Of a stretch of 64,000 bases of DNA, positions 1-12,600 are shown in pieces. Position numbers and translations under genes: made by a program. The stretch comes from Symsagittifera roscoffensis (Eukaryota; Xenacoelomorpha; Acoela; Convolutidae). Location of the stretch: positions 58,182,754-58,246,753 of the forward strand of contig NC_087065.1 in the NCBI RefSeq assembly GCF_963678635.1, written 5' to 3'. Numbering within the stretch: position 1 is the first letter of the stretch; every line of letters starts with the position of its first letter. The notes below the pieces were generated by a model. The model searched no databases. It was not told the DNA's origin and saw only the letters and a program-made list of their open reading frames with translations.

Positions 1-461
1 CTGAAACCATTTACTTAATTCCTGACATCGTTTCTAATCTTTTAGTTACTTATATCGTTTTTGAATTAAAAAAAAACGAATTTTCTTAGTTTTACTGCAT
101 AGAATGTGATAAATTTCCCAAAAAGAACTAAGTAAATCCATAATTGGCTCAATCAATAACATAATGGTTCTCGAGGAAAAAATTCTGGTCTTTAAATATT
201 CTGAAGCAGCATTTGCTTTTTCGAATTGCTTTTTTGTACACTTTTTACCAAAGTGGCGGGACTTGTCCTTCGTATACATTCTGTTTTGTACGGAACCAGC
301 TGTGTTACCACCTGTCGTACCCTTTACCTGTCAAATTTTCTATTTTACCTGTGTGCTGGAAGGTGGATGCCTCAAAATTTAAAATTAAAACTGGCAAAAA
401 AACATTCAAAAAGTATGTTAAATTATCTACCTCGAGAAGTGCGCATGCTCTTGATTAAATA

Positions 462-668
462 CTAACAGAAGGGGTTCGGAGTTTCCACACCACATATGCT
501 CTTCAGTTCTCCTTTGTCCAGATTGTCCTTTTTGGCCTTTTTGAACTTCTGCATGCTTGAATACACACTGCTGACCTGCGACACCTTGGAGTTGAACTGT
601 CCGGCGTCTCTGTCTTCGTTCTCAACCAGAAGGTGACAAGTAGTCTTCCCGTTGCAGTCGGATGTGGC
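462..668 (-). CDS. Exon 22: end of SUEL-like module and putative C-terminus
   Basis: The acceptor ttctgatttag (phase 0) gives ATSDCNGKTTCHLLVENED, the CxG-x3-C segment expected near the end of a SUEL lectin domain. A lysine-rich helical tail (SSMQKFKKAKKDNL) and a TAG stop at 462-464 follow. The usual DPC and final Y-x-C of SUEL domains are not seen. There is no clear polyadenylation signal in the remaining 461 bases. A gtattt site spanning the stop codon could instead be a phase-2 donor leading to exons beyond the window. Confidence 0.65.
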   Translation of the reverse strand, partial: ATSDCNGKTTCHLLVENEDRDAGQFNSKVSQVSSVYSSMQKFKKAKKDNLDKGELKSICGVETPNPFC

Positions 669-3600
669 CTAAATCAGAACCAACATATTTGAAGTCAGTT
701 GGTGACATTTGTTTCTCACCGACCGGGCGCGATATTTGGTAAGAGGCACAACTGGACTACAAAAAAGTTACTTGACTATCATTATCAATATATTTTACAC
801 ACACCTTTTTATTCGAAGAGATTTTCGTGAATTTCTTTTTTTTGAAAAAAAAAATCGATTTGAGAACGTTTTTGTCGTTTTACAGAGTTGCTTAGTTTAA
901 TAATGTGCAATTCTTTGCTTTGCGAAAAAAAATTGTAGTATTTTAGTAATCATTAAAATGCGTTTAATAAATAAATCAGAACTTTGCACTTGAAAAGCGT
1001 CTACAAAATGAGAATTTAGTACTTTTCTCATCCCGTTCACAAGGACAACTTGCTCCTTTTATTTGTGCAGTTTTGCCACAATTTTCATTTCGACGTCTTC
1101 TGGTATAATCTCACTGATGGATCTATTGATCTTTCAAAGACTGATTTCAAATATAAGAAAATTGATTAAATCCAGCCAATCAGATTGCAGGTAAAAAACT
1201 AACAAAATTCGCACAAATTGAATCAAATAGCAGTAATTTAGAAAACAACAAAAAAACTTATTGTTCCGACTTTCGTAACGAAAGTAACAGAATATTTGTG
1301 CTCGGGGTGGGTTTTTTCAGACGAACTCCGACTTTTAACTAGCCATTTTTGACAGAAATTTTTTGGTATCATTCAAAAGGTATTGTTGTCTTAAGCTGAA
1401 GTTTGAAAAAATATTTCACCTGTGATTATTTTTTGTAAAGTTATTGTGGATTAAAGATTTCCATTTTGGCCAATTTTGGACAATTAACGAGCGAAATATT
1501 TGAGGTATTAACGCGTGAGCGGAGATTTAATCGAAATTTAATTGATTGAAGGAAAAATTTTTGCCAAAATTGATATGTTACTACGAGCGAAATTTATCTT
1601 TTTGTACCTTATATGGCGTGTGGAGGGATGATTTTCACAAAATAAATCTCAAATTGTCAAAAAAATTCTCTTTTGCTTTATTACAGTTAATTTTTTCTTG
1701 TTGTTACTGCTCCATAGACCTTAAAAAGCTGTCGGAATATTCGGGGCTTCGCTCTGATACGAGAAGTCTTGTTTAACAACTTAAAATTGTCGCATTTAAA
1801 CAGAAAGGGGAAAAAGTTTAAATATAGATGGTTACAAGTACAAACAAACATCGAAAAATAAAGTTTCTTTATTTTATTTATGGTGCAAAAAAAAACATTG
1901 TTAATATCGATTGATTACTGAAATCGGAAAAACCTATCTGAAAACTTATAGCAACGCACACAATTACAACCCCGACTTTGATTTCTCTACAGAAGAAATA
2001 TTTAGACAGCAATTGTTTGCTGATTTGAGAAAAAACCCTTGACAAGAATTGAAAAAAAAATGGTTTCGGTTATATCCCCCTAAATGGAAAAATTTGGCGA
2101 ATCAAATTTCGACTTGAAATTGAAAGCGCGAAAACGAGTGAAACAAACAACTAAACACCACTCGCGTGCAATTAGCAGCTGCTCGATTAGTAAACAAAAG
2201 TATATGGCAAATTTATCACTAGGTTTGTTAATCGAGAAGCTGCTAATTGCACGCGAGTGGTAACTGATTGTTTTTTTCACTCGCTTTGGCGCTTTCAATT
2301 TCAGCTCGAATTTTGAATTGCAAAGTATATCAATTTAGGGGGGTATAACGGAAAAGACCCAGAAAAATTTATAATCGGGCCGCTGAAACTGGACTAAATA
2401 AGCCATTGTAAGCCTGCTCACAGGGGCGGACTTAGGGGGGGGGGGGGGCGTTCTTTTGCCGACTTAATGGGTCGCCTTTTGTACTATTTTGAGATATCAG
2501 TTTTTGGTTGATGGACCCTAAAATTTTTCTAAAGGTCTCAATATTTACTAATTTTGAGAGGGAAGCGCGCGCCTCAAAATTTTGAGAGGGAAGCGGCGCA
2601 GAAAACTTAGCCAAAATAAGGTCGTTGTAGCGCTTTGGGAGACCTCGGAAATTGTTTTGGTCGAACTTAAAAAAAGGTTAACGAATTTTTTAAAAATCCG
2701 CCCCCCGCCCCCTTGAGGAAATCCTAGATCAGCCCCTGGATCTGATGATTAATCAGTTTGCGTTTTTAGAGCTTTAATTTTGATATCTATTCTGGATAAA
2801 ATTCCTGGCTAATCGGTTTCATTAAAATAGGTTTCAATAGAAATCATTACATAGGTAACTTTTTGTGCGCTCCATCATTTTTGCTGACTTGAGTTTCTCA
2901 AAAAAAAGTGATGTCAAAAACGTCCATTGCGATACAAATAGCTGTTTCATCACATTTGTCTTGTTTCGATTTAGAGTTTGTTTGCCCAATTTTAATTCGT
3001 TTCATTCTATTATTTTAATTGGTAGCATGTTGGACAACCTACAACTAGAACATTTAAAAAGACTTTCAGTGATTGTAATTTTGCAAAAACGTTGTAGTTG
3101 TGACGTCTCACCGAATAACAAAACTCAGTTCTTTCACAAGGCACTGATCCATTTCCGAATGTGCTGGCATATGTCAATGGAGAAGTAAAGTCAGTTGGTA
3201 GCTCCTCGGCACAGCGGTCGATATCCGAAACTCCAAAAGACATTTGAGTCGGATCCATCTTGATGTTGGTTCCTTCCGGGCACTTGACTGTGATGTTGTG
3301 TCCTTGGCATACGTCGATGTCTGGCACTGAAATTGTAATTAATTTGAACATTCTGACAGTCGTTGGCTAAACCTAATAAATGTTTTGATACCGATTTATT
3401 TGTGTAAGTCGATCAAGTGTTTGCAGCTCGCCGATTCATATTGACTTACAACGTGTCAATGATCTAAAATCAGCGCCACTTCTGATTTTTTTCCAACTTA
3501 CTGGGCATGAAGTTGTTTTTGCCGGCAAAGTGTCTGATTTCACTGAGTTGATCTGCAGCTACTCTGTTGGATAGAGAGGCTAAGACTACCACGTCTTGGG

Positions 3601-6600
3601 TCACATTGACAGATGATCCTTCTAGGAAGTGCTTCACTACAGTGGAGTCAATCACGTGCTTCATCTCATGCACGAGATCGATAGTGCTCAAGGCCGAAAA
3701 GATTTCCGAGGACTAAAATATTTCCAGATTTGATAGAAGTGATTTCAGACTTTTTACTGAACTGTTACAGAAAATGGATTATGAAATAACGATACCAAAA
3801 ACTTTGCTGGTTTGAAGTAAGGCATAAGATTAACCTCGTTTTGCAAGCAGAAGTCCTGTCCATTATTGTTAACTTCTCTGCAGTTCGGAGGAAGCACCTG
3901 AAATTGTTTTTAAAATAAAAATCCACTTTCAAACTGTTCTCAAGAAAGTGGCACAATAAACACTTGGCTGCTTCAGTTAGAAAATTGCTGATTTTGTGGA
4001 ATTCGTTCCAGCTGCAAAAACTGCTTATCGATAGAACCAAAAAAAAACATGACTAAACGTTTGGTATTTGCGCATTGTCTGTGAACTTCATATAAATTTT
4101 TGGTGACCAAACTCAATTTTCACGCCTGATGTTTATGCCTTTCGATTCCATCATTATTTTTGACTCAAGAGAATTTTCAAAATTGTGGAATCTGGTGCAA
4201 AGTTTACAAATTTGAGCGACAAAGAGTATGGAATTAAGATCACTACCGAAGTACCCGAGCTTGAATGGAAATGGTTTTTACTCTAGAAACAATTTCGGAT
4301 TACGATGTTCAGGATGGATCTTTCAGACTTACCTGCACTTGGAAAGTGTTCGATTGACATCGCCCTTCATATTTGTCCTGCATTATGACGTAATAACTGT
4401 TCAAGTAGTTGTCCTGCCTCGACCCAGGTGCCAGTTTGGTGACGAAAGAGGAAAGACCCTCGAAGATAATATCGCCCCCTGTCTTTTTTACATTGTTCAC
4501 ACCTGGTCATTCAAATATAAATTAACCGTTTATGATATCTTTGATGCATTATTATAACCGTGTAGTTCAAAGAATGGTCAAGTTTGAAGTAAAAACTCAA
4601 ATCAATTGTCAAACAAATAAAAACACTGAAAACTTTATTCCGGTGAAGAGGAGAAAAATTTGCCTAATATGAGGCTTATGGGCGATTCAGGAGAGCTCAG
4701 AAAACATCGACGTCAAGCCCGTCAAAAGTTTCTTGAAAATCCTCCTTTATCACCCGCTCCTACTGCAAAACCCCAGTAACGCAATAAACCCTCGAGAAAT
4801 TCTAAGATCTACCCCTGCCTCCAAACTCTACGACTCACCATAGAGTCTATATTTGACTATGTGGTCGGCGGGGTCTGGATCGAAGTAGCCGGAACACTCG
4901 ATCCGGTAGTACATGGCTGCCTCAAGGTCACTCTCTGGCTTTGGCCCATAGGGGTCATCGGAGGCGTCAGCTGAGTGAGTCACATTTACAAATTGGGCGG
5001 AGCACGATGCATTCACACCCTGTAAAACTTGGCATTGACATGAAAATCCGGATAAAATTCAAAGGCCAAAACGAGCACGCACTAAACAGCTCTTGACAGA
5101 ATTAAAGTCTTTCTATTGGAAGGCGATCTGCTCTTGACTTCAAGAAAGTGTTTTGCAATACAGGTCTTGTTTGCAAAAAAAACTTGGTTGAAAGAAACTA
5201 TTGTTTATAATAAGATCGCATGAAGGTATGAACATTTTAAGAGGCTTTGTTTAAGTTTTAGTTAGGAAAAAGTGATGACTGAATACATGTTGTGTAACTT
5301 ACCAACTTGGTGCAGGGCTGGTTTACAGCGTAGTACAAGATAGTACTACCGATTGCTTTTGGTTGATCTTCCCACTCCGAATTATCACCCAGCAGATCTC
5401 GAGGAGAGTTGTCGTAACAAGACACTTTGGTTCTGTACTCGATGATGCCATCTTTGAAGCAACGCTTTGGAACGTAAGTCTGGGCTAAAATAAAGTTCGA
5501 AAGAAATTTAGTTGCTTGATCTTGATCCTGATGATGTTTCAACGCGAAATCGATAAATAAATTTTTTGGCCGCAAATCCGAGAGGTCAGAAAAGACAAAC
5601 TTTTGAATGAATAAAAAAAAATGTTTTCGTCAAAAAACCGAATTTTTTGAAATTATTTCCTTAATTAAAGATTAGATGATTTTAATTGAAGCAGTCTAAA
5701 TAGATTATCACTAGCTTTGCACGGAAGACGCCGTGTAATTAGCGGAGTTGCAGTTCAACTCTCTCCATTGGCTAACTCCCTCAACCAATGGGATGGAAGG
5801 GTCCTTGTACTCGTTCAGCCAATCACAGGCCAGATAGGAGTCTCTCCGGGGACAGAACGAGACGCACTGGACGAACAGTCTGAGGTTGCCGTTTTTGTTG
5901 ATCTTCACAGTTGTGTTTGTAGTCTGGTCGTCGATGTCTTTGGGAAAACATTTCGTTCCATTGCCGCATCTATACAAAATTTCTGATGAAGAAAAATATT
6001 TTAGCTAGCAAACTTTGTTCAATTGATTCTGTTGAAAAAAGAATTGAGCCACTTGTCAAACTCGCGTTTCAAGTTTCAAAATTAGGATCTGACAATGATT
6101 CTTAGGTCTACTTAATGAGAACGTAGATGAGTTAGGAGAAAAAACGGACCTTTTCTTATATGGCTCAAAAACTGATCTTTTTGCTATCTGTTTTGAAATT
6201 TGATCATAACACTCGAATCTTATAGGTTGAAACTAATATCAGCAAAAAAAATCTGGCTTTTCAATGACTACAGAAGCTCAATTTATAGTTTGATCATTTT
6301 GGGCCGTTTAACAGAAAAGACCCGAGAAAATAAAGTCTGAGTATGATCTCACTGTATTTTGAGGATTGGGATATTCGACTCCAGTGCCCACACGTCTACT
6401 TTGATCTGGGCCACGCCCACTCTTCCGGTGTAGTTGTCCACTTGGAATGTGGCCACGATTAAGTAATCGCCCGGCTCAAAGTCCACAGTTATGTCCACTG
6501 AGCCACCGGAATGCTCAGTTCGACCTAAGAGAGAAAATAAATTGAACCACGTGAAAAGCCATTTACTAGTTTTTAGATGCTTTTTTACATGATTTTTGGA

Positions 6601-9600
6601 TATTTCAAACTCAACCATGTGTTTCACCGTCAGTTTTCTGTCTTTAGAAAAGAAAAAGAGCTCAGAGCTTTCCGTTTTAAATACTTCAAAAAAAACATTC
6701 AAGATTTTTCAATTTTCTAAGTACTTTTAATTTCAAAGTTTTCAATGATATTTTGCAACGCTAATTAGGGGTGCGAATTCGCTGTGCACAGCAATCGGTT
6801 GCGATTATTTTTGGCGATGTTAATATTGTGGAAACTTTCAGAGATCACAAAAATTTCAATACTTTACCAGAAAAACTATCGACAAAATTAAAGGCGTCAA
6901 AGCATCAAAAATACCTGGTCCGTTTCCATCGCATCCACCGGCAGCTCCAGGGAACTCATAAGACTCTAGGAAAGGGGGATAATCATCGCGCCAATTTCCC
7001 TTCAAATCCATCTTGAAAGATTCTTTCACATTTCTGCACCACCACTTGAAGTTGAACGGAACCAATGAGGGGTCATCTGGGTCATAGCTGTACAGCTCGG
7101 GAGACAAGGTGATCTTTTGACCTTTGGAAACCGAGATCTCACTGACGTCTTCAAACATACGACCCACTAAGCCACTAGGAACAAAACGAACATAGTTCGA
7201 CTCGTAAGATGAGAAGTCGAAAGCCCTCTGAGAACCTTCAGGCTTTTGCATTGTGACCTTGAAAACAAAGCGATATTGTCCGTAGGAGATATTACGTAAG
7301 AAGTCTTCAGACAACGTTAATGTCGACTTAGCTGCCGACTCCAGATAAATTGGCGTGCAAATATCGTCCAAATGTCCGTACAATCTTTCAGTCGAGTTAT
7401 TCATTTCAACAATCTCGCCATTTAATTCATTATAGCGCATAAAACACCACGAAATTTGATTTAAGTCGGTCTCGCGGCAAACTACAAAAATTTCACCCTC
7501 AAAGTGAGCAGGAGCTTTTTTGAATAGTGTTATGGGCTCGTAATAATGCTCTCCCGCGTTAACTATTTTCAGATCGGGATAGTTACAGCTTTCAGATGTT
7601 ACAGCTACATATTTCTGCATCCGAACTAGACTTATTGAATTCCATGCAGTGTATTGTATCTCAATGGATCCAGCCTGCTGTGGAGGAACTTCATACAAAT
7701 CGGGGGTTGTCGAACTGAACATCTGGCTCGATCTGTAACACTTTGAACCACATTGGGCTAAAGCTTGATTATAATAACTAGAACTCTCACATGCTGAGGA
7801 CGTTAAACCCTCCTGGAAATAAGTAATTATAAAGTTTGTTGAGCAGTTTGCCGAACAGTAAATTAGCACGCACATTTTTTGTCCGTTGTCAAACGTTGAG
7901 AACCCGACTTTTCCTAGAACGTCGGGAAGAAAAACGTTGTAAGATACGGGCATAAAACCCTTTATAGGTTTGTCCACTTTTATCGTATGGCGGTCGGAAC
8001 ATTGGCTTACTTTGTTTGAAACGTTGATATGACAGTCGTATGTATCATTTTGGGAAATCGGGAAACAAATGAGGTTGTTGCTGATCCTTTCGGCCGTGAA
8101 CAGGTTTGAACTGTCGTGTTGACCTTGACAAGTTATTACTGTTAGGTCATCACTTTCAGGGCTAGTGTCTTTGTTAATAAAAAAGCAAATGTGCATTTCT
8201 TTATCATACCCGAGCACTCCTGAATCACTAGTGGCCGAACCCATCTTAAGAAAACCGATTTCCTCCGCTTCCTGAGGAAACTTCCATGTTATGTTCGTGT
8301 CACATTGTGATATTATTTCATAGACACCCAATTTGAGGTACAACAGCGAAAAGCTTCCCTCGTTGAACAGGGATACTCGAGCATCAAACAAACCAGCTTC
8401 TTCAAAAGTTTCAGTAAAATTCCACATTTGGTTTGCAGTGTAAGAACTCACAATAATTGATTCCGACAAGTCAGGTTGAATCCTGTACTTATATTCAACG
8501 GTTATCGTGAATTCAGAAGGAAAGTTGACCTCTGAAAGATGGCCTGGAAAAGATACCTGGAAACAGACATCAGAACCCAGTGCAATAAAGCTTGTTCCAG
8601 TACCCGAGCAATCTGCAGCAGTTTTTAATCCAATTTGTTCTTTTGGTGGAACCGGCATCAAAACGTGGAGTTCACGGCAAAAACTCTCATTCGAAAGATC
8701 ATTTGCTACTGTTACGCAAACTGGGAACACACCTTTAGACGCGTAAAAATGAGTTTGAGTCGTCTCGTAGCATAAATCGCGTTCGTTGACAATCTCCTCG
8801 GGATCCGAAGTGTCGCCCCAGCTTATGATAGTCCTGGAATTCGAACATGTACACTCGCTGCATGCAACGATGAGCTCTAAAAAAGAGTTGACAGAGATGT
8901 AATTGAAATCAATTGCACCCGAATTGAGCTGTCGCATTTTTGAGTTTAGACTAGAAATGGGCTGCAGAATCAATCGTTCAACGGTTTCCATAGTCTGGGG
9001 CAGTTCGGATTCGTGCATAAGGAATTGATCCTCAGAAAAGTAGGAGCCAGATCTGATTTCAACATTCATGGGCAAGTAGCGATTCGCAGTGTTCAATGGG
9101 TATTTATGAAACAGAGAAGCGAGCGACGGTTCTGTCACGTGATAGCCCAGCTGAAATAAAGTTCACAGTAGTCATGCAGAAGCAGTGGACATGACATATC
9201 CGGTGAAAATGACACAATACAAGTTAATTTAAAAAAAAAACAAAAAACAAAATAAAAATATGGCGGTGAAGTGGTTACGTCTCCGCCTCTCAATCGGAAG
9301 GTCGGATGTTCGAGGCCCACCATGATCCGTGCTCGTTTCTTGAGGGTGAGGCAACATTACCTAGCCCAGAAAAATTACCAAATAAATTGCATGTAGTTCT
9401 TAAACAGGGGCACAACAGCGGTTCGCCGTGATGAGCTGTACAGCTCTTCTGTTGGTCCTATCCACCGTGGATAATTGGTCTTAATCTTAATGTTAAATTC
9501 TAAATAATCAAAAATCGTATCTGAATTTTTCCACTAGCCTGGGAGTTTCGTGTTTTCTTCGAGATTTTTGAACCAAACTACATTCAAATTGGGGAATTCA

Positions 9601-12600
9601 TAGCCAGTGATGCAGCTAAACTCGTAAAGGCTTCTCGGCTGAGCCTTTGTGCGTACAAGAGATATGATAGAGTTTTTGGACTGTGATCGAGATTTTTGAG
9701 CTACATTTTACGAAAGTTTTTAGGACAGTTTAATCGGCTGACTTTTGCACAATCACTTTTTTCACCGGAGTCTTTTTATCCAGTTTTTTTAGCGCTCAGA
9801 ATATGTAAGAATACTTATAAGAAAAGGAAAGCGTCAAGCGGAATATTCTTACATAATAATCATAACCAGGTTCCTGAAGTTCAGTGAAGACACCGCCATC
9901 GAATTTGTAAGACATGTCGAATCCAGTCCAGTCGCAGGAACTCAAGTCTAGACTCAAGCCTAGACTCACGTTCAGTGTGGGCACCACAACTGACTTGTCA
10001 CAGTTCAGCACTCTTTCTCCTGTGTTAAGGGGCCCCGACGAGGCTAAGTTCGGCTGGAGAGCGCTGTACTCGGGCACCTAAATTATGGGCAACTAGCAAA
10101 CATCCAATAGCGCAAACATCCAAAAAACTATTTAAAAAAAAATAGAACAAACATCGCAGAAACGATTTCAAAACATTGTTCCGACTATTGTTGTTCCGAC
10201 TATCGAAGAAAGTGACGAAACATTTCTGCTCGGGGTGGTTTTTTCCTCCAAAAAAATCGACTTTTTAACTAGCCATTTTGAACGGAAAACTTTTTATATC
10301 AGCTGGAAACTATTGATGTCGTAAGCTCAAAATAAAACAATATTTTTACCTGCAATCTCTTTTTTTGTTAAATTATGGGTTTCTGAGGGGAGGGTTCTCA
10401 CTATGAAGAGACAGAATGCTGGAAAAATTTCAACCGATCAAAATCGCTAGGCTATCCTATTGGCTAAATGCATTTCTCGCAAAATCGAAGCCAATATTAA
10501 CAGAAAAAGTTTATATAATAAATATAATAGCTGCAGATGTAATAGATGCCGATATATTAATTATTGTTTTTCGTTTTTCTATTTTTCGTAAACCGGTATG
10601 CTTGAAATATTAAATTTGTTCCAATCCGCCTTCGATCCGGCATTATTTTCATTCATCTGCTTATTATCTAAACGGTCAATGTTAACACTAATGGCCTGGA
10701 TTTATTTGCTTACTTTGAGGTTTTCGTAAATTCCCTGAGTTTTTTGAATACTCAATTCTGATTGGCTGAAAAAAAAACCAAAAATGAATTTCATGCCTTC
10801 GGTCCTTCGAGCATGAGGGATGCCACCGTTTTCTCTTACGCGTGTTATAAAAACGCAACTTACCGCACGATAATTGTTCCGTTTCAGTTAAATTCGCCAT
10901 TTTCAAGTTTACAAAAAAGAGATCAATTTGGGGTAAAGTTCAATTTTTTATTCGAGCTCCTGACGTCAATATTTTTTAGATGGTTTTTAAAAAATTTTGT
11001 CCAAAACGCATATATAAAAGGTCAAAACTTAACTGAACAAAAAACCGATCACACCATAAATATTCCGTAACTTTTTTCAAAAGTCGGGACAACGAGGCAT
11101 ACAAGTTGCTCTTATTTGTACGCTATGAACAAAAAAAGACGATTAAAAAACTGTTTTTTTCAACGAACGATTTTCAGAAAAAGTTAGGCTTTGCTCTGAT
11201 GCTAGCAAACTTGTAGTGACTTTCAAAAAAAATTACAGACTATTTTTTGGGTTGCCTTCTTTTCTTGAGAAAATTTAAGGCTTTGCTCTGATGCTAGCAA
11301 ACTTGTAGTGACTTTCAAAAAAAATTACAGACTATTTTTCGGGTTGCCTTCTTTTCTCAAGACCATTTTTGATTTTTCAAACAGCCATGTTTGACGAGAT
11401 TTTTGTCCTCAGATAGCTATTAAAGCTATTAATGCCTTCAACACAATTTAAAAAATTGTTTTATTTGAGATATTTTTTCGCAAAGAAATGAAGGTTTGAA
11501 AATTGTCAGTTTGGCCATTTAGGATCAACAGTGCATGCTCGAGAAGTATAAGCTTAAAAATCTGGGGCGTAGCGAATAGCAAGCGTGCAGCTTAGCATAC
11601 GCAATAAATAAAAAACTCAGTTTGATGTGGCAGGCATCAATTTTAGTTTTAAATGCGAGAGAATTCTAGTTGCGCTAATAGCCGTATGCAAAGCGGCACT
11701 CATGAAAACAGGCCGGTCACAAAAAATAAATAAATTGAGGCATGCCAGCAATCCTAATGAGTAAGTTACTGTATGTTAATTATATCAGTTTTTTTTTAAA
11801 TAGCGTGAGGGGCATGAATATAATTCATGTACAAGTGGGTGATGATTTTTTCATGGAAAATTTTTTATTTTATTTTTTGAAATCGACACTAAGCCGTAGG
11901 CGTTAAAGGGTAATCGGAACATTCAGGTCATCGCCCTGATATGAGCAGTCTTGCTAATCATTGCTTTATTTTGCCACTTCTCCGGTTAGTTAAGTTTATA
12001 ACCATGTCATTGAAAACTGTTCCCATATCAATGTATCTGATCTGAGCCCGAATAAAATGAGAACTAGATAACTAAATTTCATTTTTACAATCTAGCGATT
12101 TCTGTACCCTGCAGTTGTCATATGCGAAATTGTGTTCAGTGGATGTCTGGCCGATTTCCAGGAAACACTGAAACGGTCCAGTGCCGACGTTTGAGTTGGA
12201 AAGCGAGATCCCGTTGAAGTTATGGAAATAGAGATACTTGTAAGCGTGCTCCATGCACTGATCCATGCTGTAGAATGAGCCAGTGTAGATTGAGCTGCTT
12301 GAAACTCCTCTGGCTTGAGTCTTGTTCTCGAGACATGACGCCTTTTGCCACCAAGCTAAAACGAAAGTGATTTTAAAACTAGTGAAGCTGCAAAATAATC
12401 GGAACGAAGAAAGAAAGCACGTCAAGTAACGAATGGCTTAAAGTGTCAATAAAATCACGAATAAAGCGTCAATAAAAATAGCTCCTCCCCCTAAGGACTT
12501 CGACCCATACTACCGATCCAAACGGTCCCTCCTTTGGTACCATTTTAGGATATCAAATTTGGGCTGATTGACACTAAAATTTTTCTAAAGCGCCTTCAAG

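Larger units (their letters stand above)
669..3111 (-). other. Last intron with two repeat elements
   Basis: This 2.4-kb intron separates exons 21 and 22. It carries a repeat of the TTGTTCCG family (1257-1777), a long foldback (2067-2352) and a CAGGGGCGGATC-type element (2421-2738). The rest (669-1256, 1778-2066, 2739-3111) is AT-rich with no coding signal I can support. Confidence 0.6.

Noticed and set aside
5970-5982. Upstream AG (atcag) as the exon 15 acceptor
   Set aside because: It would force a stop codon within a few residues in the frame coming from exon 14.
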